NCBI GenBank assembly: GCA_964428935.1
Contig: CAYSAG010000110.1
Location: 1 to 14,981, forward strand
Length of the DNA: 14,981 bases
Direction of reading: 5' to 3'
Source: JAADHY01 sp964428935
Lineage (GTDB): Bacteria; Planctomycetota; Planctomycetia; Planctomycetales; Planctomycetaceae
Below are positions 1 through 7,783 of this stretch, one piece after another. The notes under the pieces were generated by a model, which did not search any database, was not told the DNA's origin, and worked only from the letters and a program-made list of their open reading frames with translations. The stretch's first letter is position 1, and every line of letters starts with the position of its first letter. A program made the translations under genes and the position numbers.

Positions 1-729
1 AACCCGGCCGTGGAAAAGAATTTGAAGCCGTTGCTGGAACGGGTGGCGGAGGACGGTTGCGACGTCGGCGTGGCCCTGGACGGCGACGGCGACCGGGTCG
101 TCTTCGTCGACGCTCACAGCCGCGTTGCACGGCCCGAACAAATGGCCGTGGTTTTGGCGGGCGAGCTGTTCGACCGGCCGACGGTGGTCTACGACTTGAA
201 GTGCGCTTCGGTGGTGGCCCGCGCGGTCGAACAGGCCGGCGGACGCACGGTGCCCCAACCCAGCGGGCACGGGTTCATTCGGCAAGCGGTGCAGAGAGAA
301 CGGGCCGACTTGGGAGTCGAGGTGAGCGGGCACCATTTCTACGGCGTGCTCAGCGGTGGCGACGACGGACTGTTCACCGCGCTGGTCGTGTTGGAGCTGC
401 TGCGTCGCCGCGGGAGGACGTTGGCCGAACTGGTCGGACGCGTCCCCTGGCCGTGCATTACGCCCGACCTTCGCGTTCCCTTCGACGGAGACGCGAACGA
501 GTTGCTGGAACGGACGGCGGCTCACTGCGGCGGCCGCGTGACCCGGCTGGACGGCGTGCGAGCCGAGTACCCCGACGGGTGGGCCTTGCTGCGCGTCTCC
601 ATTACCGAACCGGCCGTGACGTTGCGGTTCGAGGCGTCGGACCCGGCCGCTCTGCCCCGGTTGGTCCGACGGTTCCTGGCCGGCGCTCCGGAGCTGCGGG
701 ACGAAGTCCTACGCCGGCTGGGCGAGTGA
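1..729 (+). CDS. Phosphomannomutase/phosphoglucomutase family protein, C-terminal part (5' end outside window)
   Basis: This is the last ~242 residues of an alpha-D-phosphohexomutase, which interconverts hexose-6-phosphate and hexose-1-phosphate in the cytoplasm. The reading frame is open to base 1 and begins NPAVEKNLKPL, the usual NP..eNL.. lead-in to domain 2, so the GTG at 10 is internal and not the start. The metal-binding loop DGDGDR is at about residues 27-32. A GHGFIR segment lies near residue 90, and the sugar-binding loop GVEVSGHHFYG near 105-115 replaces the common GGE.SGH form. The C-terminal phosphate-binding loop reads RVSITEP where the family usually has R.SNTEP, so the Asn is Ile here. 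The catalytic phosphoserine would lie upstream of the window. The HAD phosphatase gene follows after 76 bases on the same strand. The family is certain; whether the substrate is mannose, glucose or glucosamine phosphate cannot be decided from this part. Confidence 0.93.
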   Translation, partial: NPAVEKNLKPLLERVAEDGCDVGVALDGDGDRVVFVDAHSRVARPEQMAVVLAGELFDRPTVVYDLKCASVVARAVEQAGGRTVPQPSGHGFIRQAVQRERADLGVEVSGHHFYGVLSGGDDGLFTALVVLELLRRRGRTLAELVGRVPWPCITPDLRVPFDGDANELLERTAAHCGGRVTRLDGVRAEYPDGWALLRVSITEPAVTLRFEASDPAALPRLVRRFLAGAPELRDEVLRRLGE

Positions 730-805
730 AAGTTTGGGTAACCTCGGGTCGGGCCGAGTCGGCTGGGCGTGCCGGGCCGAGGCTGGAACAGGCCGTTGAA
801 GAGGC

Positions 806-1453
806 ATGAAGTACCAGCTCGTTTTGTGGGACTTCGACGGGACGCTGGCCGACACGCTGTCGGTGGCGGTGGAGTTTTTCAACGAGCAGGCGGAGCGGGA
901 AGGGTGGCGGCCCATTCTGAACCCGCAGCAAGCTCGCGAACTTCACCTGGGACAAATCATTCGACAGCACGGAGTGCCGTTGCGGCGGCTGCCGTCGTTG
1001 GTTTGGAAGTGGTACGGGCAGTGGGGAGAGGTAGTGGAGCGGTGTCGGTTGTTTCCTGGTGTGGCGGAGGTGCTGCGTCGGTTGCGTTCGGCCGGCTGCG
1101 TGCTGGGCGTGCTGTCGTCGAACGTGGAGGCGTGCATTCGTGGGTGCCTGCGGCACAACCAAGTGGAGGACGTGTTCGCGTTCGTCGAAGGCGGTTCGCC
1201 CTTGTTCGGCAAGGCTCGTCGGCTGCGCCGGGCGCTGAAACGCTCGCCCCGGCCGCTCCGGTCCGTGTTGTACGTGGGCGACGAAGCTCGAGACGTCGAG
1301 GCGGCCCGGGAGGTGGGCGTGGACGTGGCCGCCGTCACCTGGGGCCTCAACTCCGAAAACCTGCTCCGCCAGTTCGCTCCCACCTACCTGGTGCGACGTC
1401 CCGACGAGCTGCTGGAAGCGTGCGGCTGCAGCGGCGCCGAGCAGCAGGGCTGA
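806..1453 (+). CDS. HAD-superfamily hydrolase, phosphoglycolate-phosphatase-like
   Basis: A 215-residue soluble protein with all four haloacid dehalogenase motifs. Motif I is DFDGTLADT with nucleophile D9 and acid/base D11, motif II is GVLSSN near residues 101-106, motif III is the Lys in FGK (K136), and motif IV is VGDEARDVEAA with D159 and D163. Residues ~17-85 form a helical cap of the small C1 type used by phosphoglycolate phosphatase and related small-molecule phosphatases. The ending YLVRRPDELLEA also matches that subgroup. The ATG at 806 follows a purine-rich GAAGAGG, and the frame has no better start. It lies 76 bases after the phosphohexomutase and 108 bases before the sulfatase, so co-transcription is plausible. 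Phosphatase activity is a family inference; the substrate is unknown. Confidence 0.9.
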   Translation: MKYQLVLWDFDGTLADTLSVAVEFFNEQAEREGWRPILNPQQARELHLGQIIRQHGVPLRRLPSLVWKWYGQWGEVVERCRLFPGVAEVLRRLRSAGCVLGVLSSNVEACIRGCLRHNQVEDVFAFVEGGSPLFGKARRLRRALKRSPRPLRSVLYVGDEARDVEAAREVGVDVAAVTWGLNSENLLRQFAPTYLVRRPDELLEACGCSGAEQQG

Positions 1454-1547
1454 GTGGGCGCGCGAACCGGGCCGGCCCTGGCACGGGCTTGCCGCCGTCA
1501 CCGACCAGGGACTCGTCCGGCGCCGCCTGCGTCGTTGGTTGAGCGGC

Positions 1548-1552
1548 GGAGG
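1548..1552 (+). promoter_or_regulatory. Ribosome binding site that decides the sulfatase start
   Basis: GGAGG lies 9 bases before the ATG at 1562. It supports that start over in-frame upstream GTG/ATG-like starts, which would place 36 arginine-rich residues in front of a good signal peptide. Confidence 0.7.
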
Positions 1553-1561
1553 AACCGTGAA

Positions 1562-2992
1562 ATGAGAAGTCGACTTGCGCTCGTTGTCGTTTCGTGGCTG
1601 GCTGCGGCTGTCGGTCCGAGCGGGACTTTCGCAAAGGACACACCGGCCCGTCCGGCTCGCCGGCCGAACGTGCTTCTGATTGTCAGCGACGACCAGCGTC
1701 CGGACACCGTGCACGCGCTCGGCAACCCCGTCATTCGGACGCCGCACCTGGACCGTCTGGTTCGGGAAGGGACGGCGTTCTTGCGAGCCGTCAGTCCGAA
1801 CCCGATTTGCACGCCCGCTCGCGCCGAAATTCTGACCGGCTGCTGCGGCTTCCGCAGCGGAGTGACCGACTTCGGCAGGCGCATTCGTTCGGACGTGGCC
1901 GAGTGGCCCGAGGTTTTCCGTCGAGCGGGCTACCACACCTGGTACGTGGGCAAGTGGCACACCAACGGACGGCCGTCGCAGCACGGCTACGAGGAAGTGG
2001 ACGGGTTGTTCTCGGGCGGTGGAGGCAAATGGCCGCTCACCTTCCCCACCGACTGGAAAGGTCGTCCCGTGACGGGCTACCGCGGCTGGGTTTTCCAAAC
2101 CGACGACGGAAGGAAATTCCCCGAGCAGGGCGTCGGACTGACTCCGGACATTAGTCGCAAGTTCGCCGACGCGGCCATTCGCTTTCTGCGTCGAAAGCCG
2201 GACCGTCCGTTCTTCTTGCACGTGAACTTCACCGCGCCGCACGACCCGCTGCACTGGCCGCCGGGCTTGGAGCACGCTTACACGGCCGACCAAATTCCGT
2301 TGCCGAAAAACTTCCTGCCCCAACACCCGTTCGACCACGGAAACCTTCACGGGCGCGACGAGCGGCTCTTCCAGTTCCCGCGAACCGAACAGGAAGTCCG
2401 GGAAGAGCTGGCCGTCTACTACGCGGTCATTACGGACATGGACCAACAGGTCGGGCGAATTCTGAAAGCCTTGGACGAGACAGGCCAACGAGACAACACG
2501 CTGGTCATTTTCACCAGCGACCAGGGACTGGCCATTGGCAGCCACGGACTGCGCGGCAAGCAGAACATGTACGAGCACACAATTGGCGTGCCGTTGGTCT
2601 TGCGCGGACCGGGCATTCCGCGCGGTCGGCGGTGTTCGGCCCAATGCTACCTGCGGGACCTGTTCCCCACCGCCTGTCAGCTGGCGGGCATTCCCGTTCC
2701 GCAGTCGGTTCAGGGACGCAGCCTGCTGCCGCTGTTGCAAGGCCAGCGCCAAAGGCTTTACGACTACACGTTCGCGTACTTCCGCAACTACCAGCGAATG
2801 GTTCGCACCGACCAGTGGAAACTGATTTGGTACCCCGAAGCGAAACGCGAGCAGCTGTTCCACCTGGCGACGGACCCACTGGAACGGCACGACCTTTCCC
2901 AAGACCGCCACTACGCCGACACGCTTGCCCGCTTGCGACGGTTGCTCCGACAGGCCCAGCGCGAGTTCGACGACCCGTTGGCGCCGCCGTGA
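1562..2992 (+). CDS. Secreted type I sulfatase (arylsulfatase-like)
   Basis: A 476-residue sulfatase of the alkaline-phosphatase superfamily (S1), which hydrolyses sulfate esters, probably on polysaccharide, outside the cytoplasm. The N-terminus is a signal peptide of about 25 residues (MRSRLALVVVSWLAAAV...). SDDQ (42-45) supplies the first metal-binding aspartates. CTPAR (83-87) is the C-x-P-x-R site whose Cys is converted to formylglycine. GKWH holds K131 and H133, TAPHDP holds H227, and SDQG holds the D320/Q321 metal ligands, followed by GLRGKQ with K333. All expected catalytic residues are visible and the length is typical. The ATG at 1562 was chosen because GGAGG (1548-1552) precedes it by 9 bases and the signal peptide starts there; the frame also stays open upstream to 1454. 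All 16 Ile codons are ATT and every Asp codon is GAC. The sugar specificity cannot be assigned. Confidence 0.95.
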   Translation: MRSRLALVVVSWLAAAVGPSGTFAKDTPARPARRPNVLLIVSDDQRPDTVHALGNPVIRTPHLDRLVREGTAFLRAVSPNPICTPARAEILTGCCGFRSGVTDFGRRIRSDVAEWPEVFRRAGYHTWYVGKWHTNGRPSQHGYEEVDGLFSGGGGKWPLTFPTDWKGRPVTGYRGWVFQTDDGRKFPEQGVGLTPDISRKFADAAIRFLRRKPDRPFFLHVNFTAPHDPLHWPPGLEHAYTADQIPLPKNFLPQHPFDHGNLHGRDERLFQFPRTEQEVREELAVYYAVITDMDQQVGRILKALDETGQRDNTLVIFTSDQGLAIGSHGLRGKQNMYEHTIGVPLVLRGPGIPRGRRCSAQCYLRDLFPTACQLAGIPVPQSVQGRSLLPLLQGQRQRLYDYTFAYFRNYQRMVRTDQWKLIWYPEAKREQLFHLATDPLERHDLSQDRHYADTLARLRRLLRQAQREFDDPLAPP

Positions 2993-3079
2993 GCGACTGG
3001 GGGGAGGACGCACGGGACACGAGACGCCGACGCCGCACCCGCAGGGGCGGTCCTCGTGGCCGCCGCATCGGCGCGGCAA

Positions 3080-3140
3080 GCCGTGGAGCCCCTTGCTGAC
3101 GCTCCGGCCTAACGTGGGGCAGGTTTCCCAACCTGCCCAC
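3080..3140. repeat. REP-like palindromic repeat between convergent genes
   Basis: A hairpin at 3114-3140 has the arms GGGCAGGTT and AACCTGCCC (9 bp) around TCCC, extended by two more pairs after one bulged G. Just before it lies CCCCTTGCTGACGCTCCGGC (about 3089-3108), which resembles short dispersed intergenic elements I recall from planctomycete genomes. There is no T-run on either side, so it is not a standard intrinsic terminator. It sits in the convergence zone between the sulfatase and the HEPN gene, where a bidirectional transcript-end or REP-type role would be reasonable. Confidence 0.55.
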
Positions 3141-3170
3141 AACCCAAAAGGCGGCAGAGGCCCTCGCACC

Positions 3171-3191
3171 GCGCCTTGCGAGGTAAGGCGC
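3171..3191. terminator. Hairpin at the 3' end of the HEPN gene (possible transcript end)
   Basis: GCGCCTT and AAGGCGC form a perfect 7-bp stem around the 7-base loop GCGAGGT. The stem touches the last base of the HEPN stop codon on the minus strand. It lacks a U-run, so it may stabilise a 3' end or be part of a repeat and not a classic intrinsic terminator. Confidence 0.35.
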
Positions 3192-3643
3192 TACTGCCTC
3201 GGTTGTTCACAGGCGGCAAACAAAGCTTCCAGCGCAGAACGGCAACGGCGGTAGTCGGACTCGGTGTAGCGGTCGCCGGGCGCAGGCGAGCCGGTCCGCG
3301 TGTCGGGGTAGCGTGACAACAAGTAGTGCCGGTCCAGTTCCCGCGCTTGCGGACGGAGTCCTGTGAGCGGTCGGTGGAAACGGCGAGCGGCACGCCAGAG
3401 GTCGACGACCGAGTGGGACTGGGCCGTTCCGCCCAAGTCGGACGCTCGCAGCCGCGGCCCGGTTCGTTCCTTTTCGGCCGGCCGGGACGACTCGCGAGCC
3501 AGCAGCAAGGCCTTCAGCCGTTTCTCGGCCGCCTGCTGGCACGCAAAACACGCCCACTCGAACCGACCCGCCTCGGCCAGCACGTCAGCCGCGTGCCGGT
3601 CGTGCTCGGCCTGACGCAACCACAGCCGCCAATCCGCACACAT
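3191..3643 (-). CDS. HEPN-domain protein (PF05168-like)
   Basis: A 150-residue helical protein with the layout of the HEPN family: an N-terminal WLRQAEHDRHAADVL helix (8-22), the CQQAAEKRLKALL core (35-47), the SHSVVDL segment (77-82), and a late helix LDRHYLLSRYPDTR (103-116) followed by DRYTESDYRRC. HEPN proteins are often RNases or toxin partners of a minimal nucleotidyltransferase, and some are only scaffolds. No clear R-x4-6-H catalytic motif is visible, and no MNT nucleotidyltransferase gene lies next to it. The start is uncertain. ATG at 3643 begins right at the conserved domain but has a poor ribosome site. An in-frame TTG at 3673 has GGGAG upstream, although that GGGAG lies inside the adjacent repeat. 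It follows the GH2-like gene on the same strand after 162 bases. The family is fairly sure; the function is not known. Confidence 0.8.
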   Translation of the reverse strand: MCADWRLWLRQAEHDRHAADVLAEAGRFEWACFACQQAAEKRLKALLLARESSRPAEKERTGPRLRASDLGGTAQSHSVVDLWRAARRFHRPLTGLRPQARELDRHYLLSRYPDTRTGSPAPGDRYTESDYRRCRSALEALFAACEQPRQ

Positions 3644-3677
3644 GTTTCGTCGCCCGTGGTGCTCGTGCAGCAACGCG

Positions 3678-3758
3678 GTCTCCCGCGTCCCCCGTCCCGA
3701 ATTCCGAATCCCGAATGCCGAATTCCGAATGCCGGGCCCTTGGTCCGCACAGCGGACC
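3678..3758. repeat. Dispersed intergenic repeat, copy 1 (GAATTC-rich block plus hairpin)
   Basis: The block has three parts: a GTCTC/CGCGTCCC-rich lead, a run of CCGAATTCCGAAT-type units (about 3697-3735), and a perfect hairpin GGTCCGC-ACA-GCGGACC (3742-3758). The same order recurs at 8140-8210. It lies between the GH2-like gene and the HEPN gene, both read on the minus strand. The hairpin has no T-run. It may overlap the first bases of the HEPN transcript. Confidence 0.75.
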
Positions 3759-3805
3759 TGATGTTTGCTCGCGACGGCCGGTCCGGAGAACCAGTCGCGT
3801 CGGGC

Positions 3806-6800
3806 TCACCAACGGAAGAACCGGTAGGGGTCGTCCCACTGTTCCGGCTGGTCCAGGTACAGGCCGGTCAGCCAACGCCGCTCGTTCCGCTCCACGGCTA
3901 CCGGACGGGCAAACCGGTCCAGCAACGGCGTCGTGGCGCTCGCTCCCAGGTTGGCCAGCAAGCGCGTCACCAGGAAGCTGGTGCGTCGGAACGTCCGCTT
4001 CAACCCGTAGTTCTTGTGGTAGTCGAATTGCCACGGCAAGAGCTGGCAGAAGACGACGCGGCCGTCTGCAGCCGTTGCGAGCACGCCGTCGCCGACCGGT
4101 TGAGCGCCGGCTGTGACCAGAGGAACGGAGCGTGGAGCCCGGTTGTGGACGTCGGCCGGCCCGACACCGACCAGGGGGGAGTCCAGACCGGGGGGTGAGA
4201 ACCAAGCGTTAATGTGTTCTTTGCGTTTGGTCGTGACCGAAAACGGCAGCACCGCATTGACCTCGCGCTGGTCCAGACCGAGCGCCAGTACGCGGCCGTC
4301 GGTGGCCAGGAATCGAACGACTTCGGTCCGGTGGGCGGTCAGAGTGCGCGAGGCGCCGGGAGCAAGAACGAGCACGCTGTCAGCCGGCAGGGCTCCGCCG
4401 CGGTAGCTGCGCAGCTTCAGTCCGGTCGCTTCCAAGTGCTGCCTCCCTGGCTCCTCTCCGACGTACACCGCCTGGCGGCGTGGGGCCGGCTTCCAGGCGT
4501 CGAGGTACTCGATTAAGTTGGCCACGATTGTTCGAGCGGCTGGGTCGGACTCCGTGCGCCCGGTTACGTCCAATTGGCAGAAAACGACCAGTCCGCGGCC
4601 CTCTCGGTACTCCAACAGCGGGCTGTACTGCAGGCTGAAACCGCCGTCGACGATTGGCAGGAAGTCGCCGCAGGCGGGTTTTTCAATGAGCACGCTGGCG
4701 ACGTTGCCGCGACAGCCGCACCGCCACAGCCGCGTCACTTCCAGGCCGCACCACTTCACGGCCGGAGCACCGGCGTACTTTTGACTGGTGAAGTAGTCGA
4801 GCCGCGGGGGAACCAGCGTGGCTTCGCCCCGCCAGTCCTGCAAGTGTTCTGGTTCCACGCCGCGCAGCGCGGGGTGGTCGGGCACGCGGACGAAGACCTT
4901 GCGCAGACCGTACGTGGCGACCCGGAACCCCAGCCGCTGTTCCAGAGCCTCGGCCGTCTGCTCGAAGACCAGCACTTTCAGGCCGTCCCGCACGCGGTCG
5001 ATTCGCGGTGCCGGGCCGTCCGGCGACAGGGCTTTCTTGCCGACAATCAGCACGTCGAACTCAGACAGACCGTCGCTCGCGCCGACGCGCCGGAACGAAA
5101 CGCCCAGCTCTCGCAGCAGCCTGGCCGTCTCGCCTCTGGGGTCGAACAGGGCGAAGCGGCTGCGCGTTGTCGGCAAAGGCTGCTGCGCCAGCACGTGGAC
5201 GACGAACGTGTCCTGCTGTCGCTCGCCCGTGCTGAACGTGGCCGTCATGGAAAGCCGGTACCGGCCGGGCGCGGTGCTTGTCGGAATGGAGAAGGCCAGA
5301 GGAATCCGCCGCTGCGTTCCTGTCTTCAGTGTGACGGTTTCGCTGCCGAACTGCGGCCGCGGAAGGTCCAGACGCCAGTCGACCCGACACGACACGGTTT
5401 GCCTGGAGTTGTTGATGACCACAATCTGTTTCTCGACGTGTTCGCCCGCGACGAAGTTGTGGTCCTGACTGGTGAATTGCGACGGCTTTCCGGCAATGTA
5501 GGCCAGCAGCGGGCGGTTGTTCCTGAGCAGCTCCTTTGCTCCGAGCGTGGGAATCCAGTCCGAGCGACCAAAGGCCAAGTCCCACCGCTCGTACCGGTCG
5601 TCCAGGTAGTCCGGGCTGTAGCCCGGGCGTTGAAGGTTGTCCCAGTCGGTGGGAAGCTCCCGACGGCCACGGTCCACTCCCGGCCGCAGCTTCCACAGAA
5701 TGTGGTGTTCCCACGGGGAAATGGCGGACACGCCCCAGGTGCGGAACGCACGCCAGTTGTGCCGGAAGTACATGGCGTAAACCGCTTCGCGCTCTTCAAA
5801 GTCGCTCGACCCGACCCGGTGGGGGTAGTCCCAGCGGTGCCAGAGTTTTCCCTCGCGGAACTGTCGCGCTTCCCAGCGCAGGTTTTCTTTCTCCTGCTGG
5901 CTGATTTGAAAGGCTCGGTCGCCCAGGAACTGCGCATTCCACTCCGCCAGGCAGAACTCCCACGGCACCTTCGCACTACCGAACTCGCGCCGCCCCTTGT
6001 ACCAGCCGCGGTACATGGTCCAGTCCCAGGAAAACGGAGCTCCGTACTCGCACAGAAACAGCGGTTTGACTCCCTCTTTCGCCCAGTGCTCGAACCAGTC
6101 GGACATTTCCTGAACCGGCACAAAGTTCGGGTAGAAGTTGACGGTGTGCATGGAGCCCAAATTGCCGGAGGAGTGGTGGTAGACGACGCGTGTGGGGTCG
6201 AGCCGGTGGACGATGGCTTCGGCTCGCAGAGCCCGTTCGGCGTTGCGCTGCGACCACCGCGTGCGCCGTGCGTGGACGCCGTCCATCCAGTCGGGGTTCA
6301 TGTCCTCGCTGTAGCCGGTCGCGTTGTGGCTCATTGAGTACATGACGACTGACGGGTGGTTCTGAGCGACTCGCACGTAGAACGCCGCGTGCTGGGCGTA
6401 GCCGTTGTTGCGGTCGGCGTCCGGCGAGTCCCAGTCGTAGTGGCTGAAGTGGGGTTGCGACAGAGCCACAAGCATGCCGACGTCGTCCGTCGCTCGCAGA
6501 ATTTCTTCAAAGCTCAGGTGGGACCCGGGCAGACAGTTGTAGTTGTGCGTGTAGACGAAGTTGATGCCGAAGCTCTTGAGCCGCCGAAGGCTTTCGCAGG
6601 CGGCCTCGTACGTGGCGGCCGCCGCGCTGACCTGGGCATTGTCCAGAGGTACGGCGCACAGAAAAATGCGCGACCCGTTCAAGTAGAAGTCTCGCCCGTC
6701 GATCCAGAACTCGCGAAAGCCGAACCGCAGTGGGTAGAACTGGTCCAGCACGCCGCCGTCCGCGTCTTGCAGACAGACCCGAAGCTGGTAGGTGTTCTTG

Positions 6801-7771
6801 GGCGTGTGGAGGTCCCACAGTTTCGGCGCACGCCAGGGTCGCGAGAAAACCACGCGCCCGTCTTGAAGGTCTTTTGCGCGGAACGGCTGACTGGCCAGCT
6901 TCAGCACCGGCTGGCCGTTGTCGAGAACTTCGGCCTGAGCCGTGTAGACGCCGTCCGGCTCCAGCCCCTCCAGCCAGACCGTGACGGCCAACTGCCAGCG
7001 TCGGACGGAGGTGTCGACGGCGACGTTGCGAATCCGGGGGCCGGCTGGAGTACTGACCAGAAAGACGTCGCCGCACAGCCCGCGGCGGGCGACCGACCCA
7101 GTGACCCGTCGGGCCGCCGCGGAATCCGTGTAGGACAACAACACGCTCTTCAAAGGGACCGCCGCGACCAACAGCGACAACACGTGCTTTTGCCCCGGCC
7201 GGCACACGCCGGTCAGGTCCAACTCGCCCGCCGGAAACCGCAGCGTCCCCACCCGACGGCCGTCCACAAACACAATGGCCAACGAGTTCAAGTATTCGAC
7301 TTGAAGAGCCACTCGTCGCCCCACCCAATTCTTCGGCACCGTGACTTCGCGTTGGTACCAGGCCGCCGTCACGCTGCGCAAACTCACGTCTTGCCACTTC
7401 GGGTGCCGGTAAACGCGTTGGCAGTCCTTTTGCATGTAGCTGGTCACGCCGGGCCAGGGACCGGGCACTTTGAAGAAGCCCCAGCCGTCTTGCGGAACGC
7501 AGAGCTCGGTGCCTGCAGCACGGCCGGTCTTGGCCGGTCCGGTGCTGCTGGTGGGCTGCCACCGCCACAGCCCGTTCAGACAGACTCGCTCGCGGGTCGA
7601 CGTGCCCTCGCGCCACGCTCGCTGCAGGTCCCACACCACGCGAACGCCAGCCGGAAGCTCCGCCTCCGCCCTCGACCGCGGTTTCGGACCCGTCTTCGCT
7701 TCCGAGCCGGCGACACACGCGTTGGCAGCCGCCAGACCAATGCACCAGACGCTAATCCAACGCCGCAACAT
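3806..7771 (-). CDS. Secreted GH2-like protein with long duplicated C-terminal region
   Basis: A 1321-residue exported protein related to glycoside hydrolase family 2 (beta-galactosidase/glucuronidase type). A signal peptide covers residues ~1-25. The N-terminal sugar-binding jelly roll (~60-240) contains VPGPWPGVTSY and WYQREVTVP. An Ig-like domain (~245-345) follows. The TIM barrel (~350-700) starts at LNGSRIFL. The likely nucleophile is E575 in LCEYGAP. The expected acid/base position after HPSVVMYSMS is H482-N483 instead of Asn-Glu, so the usual Glu is missing; E489 is nearby. Residues ~770-860 look Ig-like. Residues ~870-1095 and ~1100-1280 look like two related alpha/beta (GATase-like) domains, each ending with a VVFCQL strand. 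The ATG at 7771 has GAGGAG 8 bases upstream. It is longer than most GH2 enzymes. The fold is confident; hydrolase activity is uncertain. Confidence 0.85.
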   Translation of the reverse strand: MLRRWISVWCIGLAAANACVAGSEAKTGPKPRSRAEAELPAGVRVVWDLQRAWREGTSTRERVCLNGLWRWQPTSSTGPAKTGRAAGTELCVPQDGWGFFKVPGPWPGVTSYMQKDCQRVYRHPKWQDVSLRSVTAAWYQREVTVPKNWVGRRVALQVEYLNSLAIVFVDGRRVGTLRFPAGELDLTGVCRPGQKHVLSLLVAAVPLKSVLLSYTDSAAARRVTGSVARRGLCGDVFLVSTPAGPRIRNVAVDTSVRRWQLAVTVWLEGLEPDGVYTAQAEVLDNGQPVLKLASQPFRAKDLQDGRVVFSRPWRAPKLWDLHTPKNTYQLRVCLQDADGGVLDQFYPLRFGFREFWIDGRDFYLNGSRIFLCAVPLDNAQVSAAAATYEAACESLRRLKSFGINFVYTHNYNCLPGSHLSFEEILRATDDVGMLVALSQPHFSHYDWDSPDADRNNGYAQHAAFYVRVAQNHPSVVMYSMSHNATGYSEDMNPDWMDGVHARRTRWSQRNAERALRAEAIVHRLDPTRVVYHHSSGNLGSMHTVNFYPNFVPVQEMSDWFEHWAKEGVKPLFLCEYGAPFSWDWTMYRGWYKGRREFGSAKVPWEFCLAEWNAQFLGDRAFQISQQEKENLRWEARQFREGKLWHRWDYPHRVGSSDFEEREAVYAMYFRHNWRAFRTWGVSAISPWEHHILWKLRPGVDRGRRELPTDWDNLQRPGYSPDYLDDRYERWDLAFGRSDWIPTLGAKELLRNNRPLLAYIAGKPSQFTSQDHNFVAGEHVEKQIVVINNSRQTVSCRVDWRLDLPRPQFGSETVTLKTGTQRRIPLAFSIPTSTAPGRYRLSMTATFSTGERQQDTFVVHVLAQQPLPTTRSRFALFDPRGETARLLRELGVSFRRVGASDGLSEFDVLIVGKKALSPDGPAPRIDRVRDGLKVLVFEQTAEALEQRLGFRVATYGLRKVFVRVPDHPALRGVEPEHLQDWRGEATLVPPRLDYFTSQKYAGAPAVKWCGLEVTRLWRCGCRGNVASVLIEKPACGDFLPIVDGGFSLQYSPLLEYREGRGLVVFCQLDVTGRTESDPAARTIVANLIEYLDAWKPAPRRQAVYVGEEPGRQHLEATGLKLRSYRGGALPADSVLVLAPGASRTLTAHRTEVVRFLATDGRVLALGLDQREVNAVLPFSVTTKRKEHINAWFSPPGLDSPLVGVGPADVHNRAPRSVPLVTAGAQPVGDGVLATAADGRVVFCQLLPWQFDYHKNYGLKRTFRRTSFLVTRLLANLGASATTPLLDRFARPVAVERNERRWLTGLYLDQPEQWDDPYRFFRW

Positions 7772-7783
7772 GACGGGGACTCC

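Noticed and set aside
602..3169. An 855-residue open frame on the minus strand
   Set aside because: It overlaps the phosphohexomutase, HAD and sulfatase genes, which have clear motifs, and has no recognisable domain. Long antisense frames are common in this GC-rich, codon-biased DNA.
4574..6337. A 587-residue plus-strand open frame (and another at 6356-7879)
   Set aside because: Both are antisense to the GH2-like gene, with arginine/valine-rich low-quality translations and no motifs.
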